NCBI GenBank assembly: GCA_029862165.1
Contig: JAOTXU010000002.1
Location: 124,001-188,000, forward strand
Length of the DNA stretch: 64,000 nt
Direction of reading: 5' to 3'
Source of the DNA: Gammaproteobacteria bacterium
GTDB taxonomy: Bacteria > Pseudomonadota > Gammaproteobacteria > Steroidobacterales > JABDKV01
Shown: piece after piece, positions 31,572 through 43,562 of the stretch
Numbering within the stretch: position 1 is the stretch's first letter
How the letters are laid out: each line of letters opens with the position of its first letter
Notes under the pieces: generated by a model
Database searches by the model: none
Told to the model about the DNA's origin: nothing
Seen by the model: only the letters and a program-made list of their open reading frames with translations
Made by a program: the position numbers and the translations under genes

Positions 31572-33209
31572 CTACCAGTACGCCGCATAGATCGCCGCCA
31601 GAACCAGGACAACGATAAGGGCGGAGATCTTGAAAGCGGTTGTGGTAGAAAAATCGATGCCTTCGAGGTTCACCGGTTGATCCGCCGCAGGTTCCGGCGT
31701 CACGACGGATATGAGGACGCCTGTGAGTATGCAAGCTGCAAAAACGATCACGATATTGATAACAAACGGAAAGTCGGAAGGCATTACTTGATCCAACAAG
31801 ATCGAGAATGCCAGTGATCCGAGGATCGCCGCGAGAGCGCCGTATTCTGTCGCCCGTTTCCAGAACATGCCGAGCAGAAAGACCGCGACGATGCCGGGGG
31901 CAATGAATCCTGTGTATTTTTGAATGAATTGAAAAGCGCTTTCGAGGTTACCCAGGAGGGGTTGTGCGACGAACAGTGCTATAAGCCCCGCGACTAAAGC
32001 GGTGAGGCGGCCCACCGCCACGTACTGCGTTTCTGGGCGACCTGGCCTTAAGTCTTCGTAGACGTCCATCGTAAAGATTGTGGCGATGGAGTTCATCATG
32101 GACGCCAATGAAGAGACGATCGCCGCAATTAGCGCCGCAAAGATCAGGCCACGAATACCCGACGGCAGGAGCTTCATTACCGTGGGGTAGGCCCGGTCCG
32201 ATTTTCCACAGGTATCCGGGTCAGCGGGATTACTGCAAATACTTGCATCCAGCAGGGCAGGGTCAATCACGTTATCGAGACCTGGCGACGACAGCATGAC
32301 CGCGGCAATGCCCGGCAGTACGACTACGAGCGGCGTTAACATTTTCAGAAAGGCGGCGAACACGAGGCCTTTCTGCGCCTCCGCCAGATCCTTAGCGCCA
32401 AGGGCTCGCTGGATAATGTATTGGTTGAAACCCCAATAGCTGAAGTGGAGAATCCACATTCCGCCGAGCAGCGTCCAGATACCGGGAAGGGCGTCGTAAC
32501 CGTTGTCGCCCGGATCCAGGATCATCTCGAACCTCTCCGGCAGCTCAGTGACCAGACGCCCGAATCCGCCCAGCACGCCGCTTTCGCCGCCGATCATTTC
32601 GAGCGTGAGATAAGCAATGAAAAAACCGCCCGAGATCAACAGCACAACCTGAATGATGTCGGTCAGCGCCACGGCCTTGAGGCCACCATAAACCGAGTAG
32701 GCATAGGCAAATGTGCCCAGCGATGCCATACCCCAGAAGTAGGGAATCCCCGTCAGGGAATTTACGGCAAGCGAGCCCAACCAGAGCACTGTTGCGAGAT
32801 TGACGAACGTGTAGAGTGCCAACCAGTAGATCGACATGGTCACCTTGACCTTGTTGCCGAATCGCTGCTCGAGAAACTGCGGCATCGTGTAGATTTCCCT
32901 CTTAAGGAAAATCGGCAAGAAGAAGGTCGCAACGATGATCAATACCAGCGCCGCCTGCCACTCGTATGCCGCGATTGCCAAACCAATACGGTAGCCGTCT
33001 CCGGTCATGCCGATTATCTGTTCCGCGGAGATGTTGGCTGCAATCAACGATGCGCCAATCGCCCACCAAGGCAGTGCCTTTCCGGCGAGAAAGTAGTCTT
33101 GTGTGTTCTTTGAGTGTCCCGGCGGCTCGCGGCTGACCCACCAGGCGATGGAGAAAAGGCTCACGGCGTAGATGGCAACGACGATAAGGTCGGCGGTTGT
33201 GAGGTACAT
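31572..33209 (-). CDS. Sodium:solute symporter (SSS family)
   Basis: Multi-TM; SWWVSREPPGHSKNTQDYFLAGKALPWWAIGASLIAANISAEQIIGMTG typical SSS/SGLT N-terminus. Confidence 0.93.
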   Translation of the reverse strand: MYLTTADLIVVAIYAVSLFSIAWWVSREPPGHSKNTQDYFLAGKALPWWAIGASLIAANISAEQIIGMTGDGYRIGLAIAAYEWQAALVLIIVATFFLPIFLKREIYTMPQFLEQRFGNKVKVTMSIYWLALYTFVNLATVLWLGSLAVNSLTGIPYFWGMASLGTFAYAYSVYGGLKAVALTDIIQVVLLISGGFFIAYLTLEMIGGESGVLGGFGRLVTELPERFEMILDPGDNGYDALPGIWTLLGGMWILHFSYWGFNQYIIQRALGAKDLAEAQKGLVFAAFLKMLTPLVVVLPGIAAVMLSSPGLDNVIDPALLDASICSNPADPDTCGKSDRAYPTVMKLLPSGIRGLIFAALIAAIVSSLASMMNSIATIFTMDVYEDLRPGRPETQYVAVGRLTALVAGLIALFVAQPLLGNLESAFQFIQKYTGFIAPGIVAVFLLGMFWKRATEYGALAAILGSLAFSILLDQVMPSDFPFVINIVIVFAACILTGVLISVVTPEPAADQPVNLEGIDFSTTTAFKISALIVVLVLAAIYAAYW

Positions 33210-33261
33210 CAGATTATTGTCCCCTGGCGATATGTGATGGCTGCACCAATATTTCGTACAG

Positions 33262-35748
33262 CTATTTCGTACAACTGAGTGCTGCCTCTCTGGCTACGCC
33301 GGGAATAATCTCGATATCGGCTATCGAGAGCGTGAACTTACCCCGGGTCAGTAGCAGAAATGGTGTGTCGATCTTGCGGAAGTCGGCGCCGTTTTGCGCA
33401 AAGCAATTCAAATCCATCGACAGTGTGGTCCAGACACCACCAGGTAGCGTCTTGAAAACTTTGGTCAGGTTGGCTTCTGCCTTGCAGGGCCACTCACAAC
33501 CGACGCGCATCATGACGTTTTTCTTGGGTGGGCTATCCACGCGCACGCGAACCAGCAGCGCCGACTCAGATTCCAGGTAGCTCGTAAGATCTTGCGACGC
33601 TGCCTGCAGATAGACCTGGGCTTCGCCCTTGCCGTGCCAGATGAGCTGTCTGGCATCTTCCTGCACGTCTTTGTCGATAGTTTTGACGGTGACCTTGCCG
33701 CCCCAGGATGTCGTACTAGCGCCCTCGACTGGCACCTGCCACCCGGCACTGTCGCCTACGTAGAGTTTATACGGCGCGATGGCGCGGCGCTGGAATATCG
33801 CCATCGCACCGCTGCTGCCGCCAGGCATGATCGTCGCTGCGCTATCGCCTTCTTCCGGTAATTTTCCAACTTCATCGGTACTGCTGTAGTTCAGACCATA
33901 CCCATAGGGAAATAAAGGCCGGTAGTCGGTGTCGTTGCGATTGACTTCTGTCTGCTCCGGATTGTTGGGCCATGAATAGGATAGCTGCCCGTGGAAATCG
34001 TAATGTATCTCGCCAGATGCATTTTTAAAGATGACATCGGCCACACCGGCGCCTTCGGTGCCGGGCAGCCACGCGGCAATGAAAGCATCCGAGGCATTGA
34101 GCTCGGGATTGATCCACATTGGCCGGCCGGACAGGAATATTGACACCACCGGGACGCCGTCTGCTTGTAACTGGCGCAACAGCCTCACCTCGCTGCCAGT
34201 GTTGTAGTCGACGTTTTTGCGATCACCCTGACCTTCGGCGTACGGCGTCTCGCCGAATACGACGATGGCAACATCGGGTTTGTTCTTGTATTTCCCATCG
34301 ACCTCAAGTGTGGCTGTACCGCCACTACTCTCGACGACCTGCCGGATTCCTTCATAGATCGAAGTCGCACCGGGGAACTCGTTGTTCTTGTTTCCGGTAC
34401 CCTGCCAGGTGATACTCCAGCCGCCTGATTGTTGCCCGATATTATCGGCGCCCGGGCCGGCGACCAGCACATTCATATCGCGGCTCAGCGGCAAGACGTC
34501 ACCATTGTTTTTCAGGAGGACCAGCGATTCGCGTACTGCCTGGCGCGCTATCTGGCGGTGTTCGGGGCAACCGATAATTGAAGCATCGCCGGCGTTGGGA
34601 CGTGCCGAGGGGCGGCCGGCCTCGAACAAACCAGCGCGCAATTTCACCCGCAGAATACGCAGCACTGCATCGTCGATACGTGCTTCGGAAATATCTCCTT
34701 GGCGTACCTGGGATATCGTGTTCTTAATGTAGGCCTTCCATTCCTCGGGCACCATGATCATGTCAACGCCGGCATTTATGGCCCGAGCGCAACCGCTGTT
34801 GGTGCACTCGGGCACCTGTCCGACACCGTTCCAGTCGCTGACGACGAAACCGTCAAAACCCATTTTTTCTTTCAGAACATCGTTCAGCAGATACTGATGC
34901 CCATGCAGCTTTTCCCCATTCCAGCTATTGAACGTTGCCATTACTGTCTGGGCGCCGGCTTTCAGCGCGCTGAAATAACCTTTTGCGTGGATGTCGCGCA
35001 GAACTTCCTCAGTCACGCGCGTGTCGCCCTGGTCGACGCCTCCGGCGGTGCCACCGTCGCCGATAAAGTGCTTGGCGGTGGCGACTACGTGATCGCTGTT
35101 GAGTAATTGGCCGCTTCCAGCAGATCCCTGTATCCCGCGGACCATGTTCCTAGCGTACTCTTGCACAATTTCTGGATCTTCGGAGTAACCTTCATAGGTG
35201 CGACCCCAGCGGTCATTGCGCACTACCGCCACGGTCGGCGCAAAAATCCAGTCGATTCCCGTCGCGGCGACTTCACGTGCCGTGGCCGCGCCGATGCGTC
35301 GGATGAGCTCGGGATTGCGCGTGGCGCCCAGCCCAATGTTGTGCGGAAATAGTGTCGCGCCGATTACATTGTTATGGCCATGTACTGCGTCAGTGCCCCA
35401 AATGATCGGGATCGCAGCTTTGGTTTGCATTGAGGCATCGTAGAAAGCGTCGGCAAGATCTACCCAATCGCTGATCGTGGAGTTCTTGTTACTGCCGGGG
35501 AAGGAACCGCCCCCATTGAGGATCGAACCAAGATGATAGGTCCGGGCGTCTTCGGGCGTTACGCTTTTGATTTCCGCCTGGATTAGCTGTCCGACTTTTT
35601 GTTCCAGAGTCATCCCGTCCAGAATTTCGCGGGCGCGTTGTTCGACTGCCGGATCAGGTCCCACGTCGCTTGCGATAGCGGGCCAGTCAGCGGCATTGGC
35701 AGCCGTAAATAATGTTCCTGCCAGGAGCAGGCAGAGCTGGGATTTCAT
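33262..35748 (-). CDS. GH3-family beta-glucosidase with C-terminal ExoP-like domain
   Basis: DGMTLEQKVGQLIQAE, KHFIGDGGT, GFVVSDWNGVGQ nucleophile motif; C-terminal CBM-like domain. Confidence 0.93.
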   Translation of the reverse strand: MKSQLCLLLAGTLFTAANAADWPAIASDVGPDPAVEQRAREILDGMTLEQKVGQLIQAEIKSVTPEDARTYHLGSILNGGGSFPGSNKNSTISDWVDLADAFYDASMQTKAAIPIIWGTDAVHGHNNVIGATLFPHNIGLGATRNPELIRRIGAATAREVAATGIDWIFAPTVAVVRNDRWGRTYEGYSEDPEIVQEYARNMVRGIQGSAGSGQLLNSDHVVATAKHFIGDGGTAGGVDQGDTRVTEEVLRDIHAKGYFSALKAGAQTVMATFNSWNGEKLHGHQYLLNDVLKEKMGFDGFVVSDWNGVGQVPECTNSGCARAINAGVDMIMVPEEWKAYIKNTISQVRQGDISEARIDDAVLRILRVKLRAGLFEAGRPSARPNAGDASIIGCPEHRQIARQAVRESLVLLKNNGDVLPLSRDMNVLVAGPGADNIGQQSGGWSITWQGTGNKNNEFPGATSIYEGIRQVVESSGGTATLEVDGKYKNKPDVAIVVFGETPYAEGQGDRKNVDYNTGSEVRLLRQLQADGVPVVSIFLSGRPMWINPELNASDAFIAAWLPGTEGAGVADVIFKNASGEIHYDFHGQLSYSWPNNPEQTEVNRNDTDYRPLFPYGYGLNYSSTDEVGKLPEEGDSAATIMPGGSSGAMAIFQRRAIAPYKLYVGDSAGWQVPVEGASTTSWGGKVTVKTIDKDVQEDARQLIWHGKGEAQVYLQAASQDLTSYLESESALLVRVRVDSPPKKNVMMRVGCEWPCKAEANLTKVFKTLPGGVWTTLSMDLNCFAQNGADFRKIDTPFLLLTRGKFTLSIADIEIIPGVAREAALSCTK

Positions 35749-35828
35749 TCGTCCCCCAAAGGCTTATTGGTGCACAGCAGCAAAAAACTGGTGTTTTCTC
35801 AATATTCGAGCAGTTTATATAGCCCTGA

Positions 35829-35842
35829 TGACAGCGTTGTCA
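35829..35842. promoter_or_regulatory. Putative LacI-type operator upstream of GH3
   Basis: TGACAGCGTTGTCA, identical to 31301..31314. Confidence 0.6.
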
Positions 35843-35889
35843 ACCGGGCGAGAGGCCGATGCCTCGAAGGACACGAGGCATAGCCCCGG

Positions 35890-37107
35890 TTAGTAGCGGG
35901 CGCTGAACATTAACCAGAATTTTTTGACGTCGGAGAAGGCGACGGCATCGGCATTGAACAGCGCAGCTTTAAGCAGAATGCTGTAGTTCGAGTCAAACTT
36001 GCGACCGATTGACAGATCCAGTTCGTCACCGAAATCGGCGCCTGAATCATCGCTGTCTAAAAAATGGTACAGGGCTTTCCACGACCACACGTCGAGCTTG
36101 CCCGAGGCGCCGATCCATGTATCAGTGAGGCCGGTGCTTGGCGTACCCAGAAACTGGTCGGCCCAGCCATTAAATGCGTGCAGCGTGGCCAGTGGCGTAC
36201 GAAAAGCGGCGCCACCCATACTGTTGTCACCCGAAAGCAGTTCATAGCCCGCCAGCGCCGTCACCGGACCCAGGTTTAGCGCTCCATCGATCCTGAAGTA
36301 ATCGGCATCGTAGTTCACCGGGTTATTGGCTGCATCGCTTTGCCGCGCGTATTCCACGAGGTAGCTCAACGGCTTGTCAGATAATTTGGTTTTGCCGGCA
36401 AAACGCAGACCTATGGTATTGGTCGAAGCGCCGGCGGAATCGTCGTTATCGATTCCATAGTAGTAACCGGTCAGGGTTCCGGTATCCGAAATAGCGTAGC
36501 TGGCATTTAGCAAGTGTGTCGAAGAGTCGTGATCGCCGGCGTCAACATCGTCACCGAAGATGCGGTTGACGTTGTCAACATAAGCGTAAAACACTCTCGC
36601 ATTGTCATTTAGTTTATGCTCAATGCTGACAGCGTCGTAGGTTTGTTCGTTCTGACGCCAGCCGACACCACCGACAAATCGCTGGTTATCGAGATTGATA
36701 CGCTGGCGTCCGACCCGGATGTTGGTGTTATCCCATCCCGAGTACTGCAGGTATACCTGGTTGATCTCGAGGTAGTCCGGATCGGCGACTACCGGGTAGC
36801 GGTTGCGCGCCAGACTGCTGGTGCCCGCACCGCTGTTGTAGTCGTCAATGAACAATACACCCAGACCATCCAATTCTGCGAAAGCACGAAAACCCTCGTA
36901 CTGTCCACTCAGCCAGTTTAGCCGGGCACGCAACGTGGATGCATTTGCGTTATCGCCAAATCCGTCCTGGTCAACAAATTCGTAGCGATAACGCAGACTA
37001 CCGTGTACCTCACCCGCACCGGCAGCTTCAGACAGGGTATCGGCGCAAGCGGGCAGGGCGCACAGCGCGCCCACGCCTGCCATCATTAATGTTGTTAATA
37101 CCCGCAT
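35890..37107 (-). CDS. Outer-membrane porin (alginate-export-like beta-barrel)
   Basis: Signal peptide, GSLRYRYEFVDQDGF, RVGRQRINLDNQRFVGGVGWRQNEQTYDA, C-terminal ARY. Confidence 0.75.
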   Translation of the reverse strand: MRVLTTLMMAGVGALCALPACADTLSEAAGAGEVHGSLRYRYEFVDQDGFGDNANASTLRARLNWLSGQYEGFRAFAELDGLGVLFIDDYNSGAGTSSLARNRYPVVADPDYLEINQVYLQYSGWDNTNIRVGRQRINLDNQRFVGGVGWRQNEQTYDAVSIEHKLNDNARVFYAYVDNVNRIFGDDVDAGDHDSSTHLLNASYAISDTGTLTGYYYGIDNDDSAGASTNTIGLRFAGKTKLSDKPLSYLVEYARQSDAANNPVNYDADYFRIDGALNLGPVTALAGYELLSGDNSMGGAAFRTPLATLHAFNGWADQFLGTPSTGLTDTWIGASGKLDVWSWKALYHFLDSDDSGADFGDELDLSIGRKFDSNYSILLKAALFNADAVAFSDVKKFWLMFSARY

Positions 37108-37109
37108 CC

Positions 37110-39278
<2,169 letters not shown>

Positions 39279-41444
39279 TCACCATTGCAAAAATATAGAT
39301 AAACCGGCGTGACGCCCCGGCTCGGATAACAAAGGCCGGGTCGGGTCGTCTGCCGATAGCCCGCGGACGCTGCTCCAGCGCCAGTGAGCTTTGTCGAAAA
39401 CATTGAATAGACCTGCACGCAACGTCGCGTTTGCGATCGCGTAACGCGCGGTGAGATCGACGATGCCAAACCCGGCAGTACGGGCCAGTTCATCGTCCGG
39501 ATCGTCGATATCATCCTGTTGGTCGACCAGCGTCCACGTAAGCTGGGCCGTCAACGGCAAATTGCTTGCGTGCCAGTCGACGCCGAGCACCATCTCAGCC
39601 GGGTCAATCGTGTTGATGGGCGCACCGGTGAGGTCGTCCTCGCCGCGGGTCCAGGCCAGCGCCAGGTTTAGATCCAGATTCGGGCGCAACAGCTGCCGAT
39701 AACGCAATTCAGCACCATAGATATGTGCGGTGTCGAGGTTGCGGGACTGGAATAGCAAAGTACCTGTGCCGGGTTCGATGCCCAGCCGGGCACGGCTATC
39801 GATGAAATCGTCGTATTCGGTGTAATGTGTCGCCAGGCTGAACGAGCCATTGGGTGCATAGTGTCTGATACCCAGCTCCAGCCCATCCGATGTCTCGGAA
39901 CGCAAATCGGGATTGGGTAAAGCGCGAAAGTTGAAAAACGGAATATCCAGACCGATATTCGCGTCCTCGAAAGGTGGCGCACGGAAACCACGTGCGTACT
40001 GACCGAATACCGACCAGCCACTGTCCCAGGAATAGATCACGCCCAGTTTCGGCGAGAGATTGTTCTCATGGATATTGACGATGTTGCTGTTGGGGTTGTC
40101 TTCCAGGTATAGCGCGTCGGGACGGGGGTCCAGGTCATAGTCGTCAAATCGCAATGCGGGAATCAGCGTCCAGGCATTGATGCTGATTTCATCCTGCACG
40201 TAGATGCCCAGTTCCGTATCACGGGACACGGGAAAATCACGTACCGGGAAAGTCTCACCCAACACAATATTGGTCCGGTCTGCACCGGCCAGTGTCGTTT
40301 GCCACGCATCACGCGATTCCGTCGTGTCCGTACGCGCCAATTCGATGCCGTATCCCAGGTTGTGTGTCGCACGCTGGCCTTCAATGCGCGTACTGGCATT
40401 GAATTCGAGACCGGTAGTTTCCTGTTTGAAATCGAATTGGCGCTCTCGGCGCAGGTCGCGAGTGGCGCGTTCTTCAACTGAAAACTGGTCCGTGTCTGTT
40501 GTGTGCTGATACGCAATCAGAACACCGTCGACGCCTTTCACGCGAAAATCATAAGCGAGGCTCAGCCGGTCGCGATCTTGTCGGTCATCGCCGGTGAGTA
40601 GCGTGGTGGAGCGAAAACGGCCGGTACCCAGTATGGAACGCACATTGGTGTCACCTTCGCGACGATAGGTTTCCAAAGTGGCGGTGAGGCGGTCAGTCTG
40701 GTTGATATCCCACGTTAGCTTGCCGAAGACATTGGCCGTGTCCCAGTCTTGCCAGTCCTCCGCAGCATCGCCAAGCGCGGATGCATCGCGTTGCTCGCCC
40801 TCGCGGTGACCGAGTGACAAGAGCAGGCCGGTGTTGTCACCGGTCCAGGCGGTGGTCAGGCGTGAATCGTAGCTTTCCTGATCGTCGCGATAACCGCTGG
40901 CGAGAGATAAATAGGGATTCCCTGTGCTGGCAAGATCGTCCGGATTGTACGTTAGATAAGACACCACGCCACCAATGGCGTCAGAACCATAGAGCGTGGA
41001 TGCCGGGCCATAGAGCACCTCGACCCGCCGAATCAGACCGACGTCAATCGCGTCCCTGCCGGCGTTGGAGTAGCTGCCTATCTGGAAGTGAGTAGCGGCC
41101 GGGATGCCATCGAGCTCAATGGCAACGCGGTTTCCCCCCACACCACGGATGCTGTAGCTATCCCAGCCGAAGCGGGTGCTGGCTCGGGGCAGCGAGATTC
41201 CGGGTGTATAGCGCACCAGGTCGGCAATATCGATCGACAGGCGATCTGCCAGGTCGTCGGCGTCGACCAGGGTGACCGAGCCGGCCACATCGGAGATTGG
41301 CCGCGGGCTCTTGGTGGCCACGACCACCACCTCTTCGACGTCCTCGGAGCCGGGCACTTCGTCGGCAATCAGGCGCACTGGTGGCACCAGCATCAGCAGG
41401 CAGAGGGCCACCGCCGCCCACGCCGTGCGATAATCATGTTGCAT
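39279..41444 (-). CDS. TonB-dependent receptor (heme/hemoglobin-type)
   Basis: EEVVVVATKSPRPISDVAGSVTLVDADDL TonB box/plug; RRVEVLYGPASTLYGSDAIGGVVSYLTY. Confidence 0.88.
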   Translation of the reverse strand: MQHDYRTAWAAVALCLLMLVPPVRLIADEVPGSEDVEEVVVVATKSPRPISDVAGSVTLVDADDLADRLSIDIADLVRYTPGISLPRASTRFGWDSYSIRGVGGNRVAIELDGIPAATHFQIGSYSNAGRDAIDVGLIRRVEVLYGPASTLYGSDAIGGVVSYLTYNPDDLASTGNPYLSLASGYRDDQESYDSRLTTAWTGDNTGLLLSLGHREGEQRDASALGDAAEDWQDWDTANVFGKLTWDINQTDRLTATLETYRREGDTNVRSILGTGRFRSTTLLTGDDRQDRDRLSLAYDFRVKGVDGVLIAYQHTTDTDQFSVEERATRDLRRERQFDFKQETTGLEFNASTRIEGQRATHNLGYGIELARTDTTESRDAWQTTLAGADRTNIVLGETFPVRDFPVSRDTELGIYVQDEISINAWTLIPALRFDDYDLDPRPDALYLEDNPNSNIVNIHENNLSPKLGVIYSWDSGWSVFGQYARGFRAPPFEDANIGLDIPFFNFRALPNPDLRSETSDGLELGIRHYAPNGSFSLATHYTEYDDFIDSRARLGIEPGTGTLLFQSRNLDTAHIYGAELRYRQLLRPNLDLNLALAWTRGEDDLTGAPINTIDPAEMVLGVDWHASNLPLTAQLTWTLVDQQDDIDDPDDELARTAGFGIVDLTARYAIANATLRAGLFNVFDKAHWRWSSVRGLSADDPTRPLLSEPGRHAGLSIFLQW

Positions 41445-41603
41445 GCGTGAATTCTGCCGGGGTCTACGCCTTTTTTCTGTAAGCAGATACACCTACTAAA
41501 TGAGACTCAGTTCTCGCTTTGGTGGGAGGCTGGGATCGGGGGCGAAATCCCGGTGGTGTAAATGCGGCAAAGCCGCAAACGTGATGAAGAGAGGAACCAA
41601 CAA

Positions 41604-42092
41604 ATGAAAGTCACAGCCAGTCACCCGTACAACGCAGACGTCGATACTGTTTTTGCCCTGTTCAGCGATCCGGACTTTTACAGCAAGAAATTCGCCGCCT
41701 GCGGTGCGAAAAATATCGAAATGTTGGAGTTCCAGGCGGACGGCCCTTCCGTTCAGTTCACTATCAAGCGCGATATGCCGGCCAATGCACCATCGATCAT
41801 CAAGACGATTATTGGCGAATGGAACACCTTGATACAAAAAGAGGACTGGGGTGGCGACCCCGGCGAGGAATACTGGAACGAGTTTGATATCGAAGCCAAG
41901 GGCACGCCTGTGACAATCAAGGGATCGATGATGTTACGCGCCGACGGCGACGGTTGCGTCAATGACGTCGAGCTGGATATTCGTTGTACGATTCCGTTGC
42001 TGGGTGGCCACGTGGAGAAATTTGTTGCTGAGGATTCGGAAGAAAGCCTGGCGGCTGAATACGACTTTGTAAAAAGCGCGCTGCAGACGTAG
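41604..42092 (+). CDS. DUF2505-like protein
   Basis: MKVTASHPYNADVDTVFALFSDPDFYSKK START/SRPBCC-like pattern. Confidence 0.7.
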   Translation: MKVTASHPYNADVDTVFALFSDPDFYSKKFAACGAKNIEMLEFQADGPSVQFTIKRDMPANAPSIIKTIIGEWNTLIQKEDWGGDPGEEYWNEFDIEAKGTPVTIKGSMMLRADGDGCVNDVELDIRCTIPLLGGHVEKFVAEDSEESLAAEYDFVKSALQT

Positions 42093-42305
42093 TCGCTCCT
42101 CAATCATTCGTCGTTGGTTCTTGTGCGGGCAAACTATGGCCGTAGCGGGGCGGGTTGGATAAGTTTGATAGTAACGGGGCTGTTGTGATGTCGTCGTACA
42201 CTGACGCCCACACCAAAGGCTTCACGGCATGAAAGTGGAGCAACTACTGATGATGCCGATTAAAAACTACGCTGTTTCAGCTCAGGTTGATAGGACCAAA
42301 ACAAA

Positions 42306-43457
42306 TTAGCCGATATCGGCCAGAATCTCTGCTTCTTCCTCGTCAGACAATTTGTATCCGGGATCCAGCGTTAGCGGTACAACAATGCCACGTGGCTGCC
42401 TCAAGTCCCCCTGGAGTGGATCCTGTCCAACATTGCACTTCGGTATCGTATCAACGCAAATTGGCTTGCCTAGCAAGCTTTTAATCTTATTCTTAACCAC
42501 CCATTTCAATGGATGCTTGATATATTTTTTCATTACCGGAGCAGCAGTACCCACCATCCAGCAATTTTTTGGGCAGGTCCTAACCAGACCACGAACTCTA
42601 TGGGCTTGTTCGCTGAACCATAGATCCTCGAATGAGTCAAAATCCCTGATGTTGCCCATGCTTTCTTTCCAGTATTTTTCTTCCAGGCCATTACAAGGGT
42701 ATACATCACCGTACGGCTCAATAAAGAAATTTGCAGTACCGGCCTCACACGGAAGCATTCTGGGATTACCCCGAATATAATTGATAAGACCCAGATTGAA
42801 AAATGCCCGGAACCAGCTTTTTGGATGATTCTCCTTCATCAAGTCTTCAATCAATGCATGGAAATTTTCTGTCACTTCATCTTTGTTGGTGACTTCATTA
42901 TCGTCTCGATGGAAATAGTACGAGTTATGGAAGGTTGCCGTTGCAAACTCCATACCGAGCGTTTGCGATAATTTGTGTAACCACAGCATATCTTCTGAGT
43001 TCTTATTAGAAACTGTGATGCCAAAGCCAATATCCTTCACGCCCCGTTCCTTTAGACCCAGAAGCGTTTTGATGCCACGGTCAAAACCACCTTCCCTGCC
43101 TCTCAAGTCGTCGTTCTTTTGCGATAATCCTTCAATACTTACCCTGATACCGATATTCGGGAACCGTTCTGCCAGTTTATGAATCTTATTGACATGCCAC
43201 CCTGACGTTGAAATAACAATACGCGGTGATTTCGTGTACATCACTTCGATAATATCTTCCAGATCCTTTCTTACGAAGGGCTCACCACCCGTCACGTTAA
43301 CAAACTTGAAATTCGGCAGTCTCTCAAGCTCCTCGGGCGTGATTTCTTTTTTTCTATCAGTGGGGTTTTCCCATATGTTGCACATCTTGCAACGCATCTG
43401 GCAACGATACGTTGTAATGATGGAAATATCGGTAGGCATCAAAGATTTATCGTGCAT
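42306..43457 (-). CDS. Radical SAM protein with SPASM-like C-terminus
   Basis: TTYRCQMRCKMCNIW (CX3CX2C), TGGEP, C-terminal Cys cluster EPYGDVYPCNGLEEKYW...CPKNCW. Confidence 0.92.
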   Translation of the reverse strand: MHDKSLMPTDISIITTYRCQMRCKMCNIWENPTDRKKEITPEELERLPNFKFVNVTGGEPFVRKDLEDIIEVMYTKSPRIVISTSGWHVNKIHKLAERFPNIGIRVSIEGLSQKNDDLRGREGGFDRGIKTLLGLKERGVKDIGFGITVSNKNSEDMLWLHKLSQTLGMEFATATFHNSYYFHRDDNEVTNKDEVTENFHALIEDLMKENHPKSWFRAFFNLGLINYIRGNPRMLPCEAGTANFFIEPYGDVYPCNGLEEKYWKESMGNIRDFDSFEDLWFSEQAHRVRGLVRTCPKNCWMVGTAAPVMKKYIKHPLKWVVKNKIKSLLGKPICVDTIPKCNVGQDPLQGDLRQPRGIVVPLTLDPGYKLSDEEEAEILADIG

Positions 43458-43562
43458 AGCGGTGAGCCATTCCTATCCATTTTTAAAGCACAAACCAAAC
43501 CAGATTCTAGCATATACAGCCCCAGGCAACCGGATTACGGGCAGTGCAGGTGGTGCTGATGG

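Noticed and set aside
33249-33275. Duplicated TGTACGAAATA around the GH3 stop codon
   Set aside because: Two short copies only; looks like a local duplication without clear function
42306-43457. Radical SAM protein as NirJ partner of the nearby nirS
   Set aside because: SPASM-like C-terminus and neighbouring glycosyltransferases fit polysaccharide context better; no other heme d1 genes present
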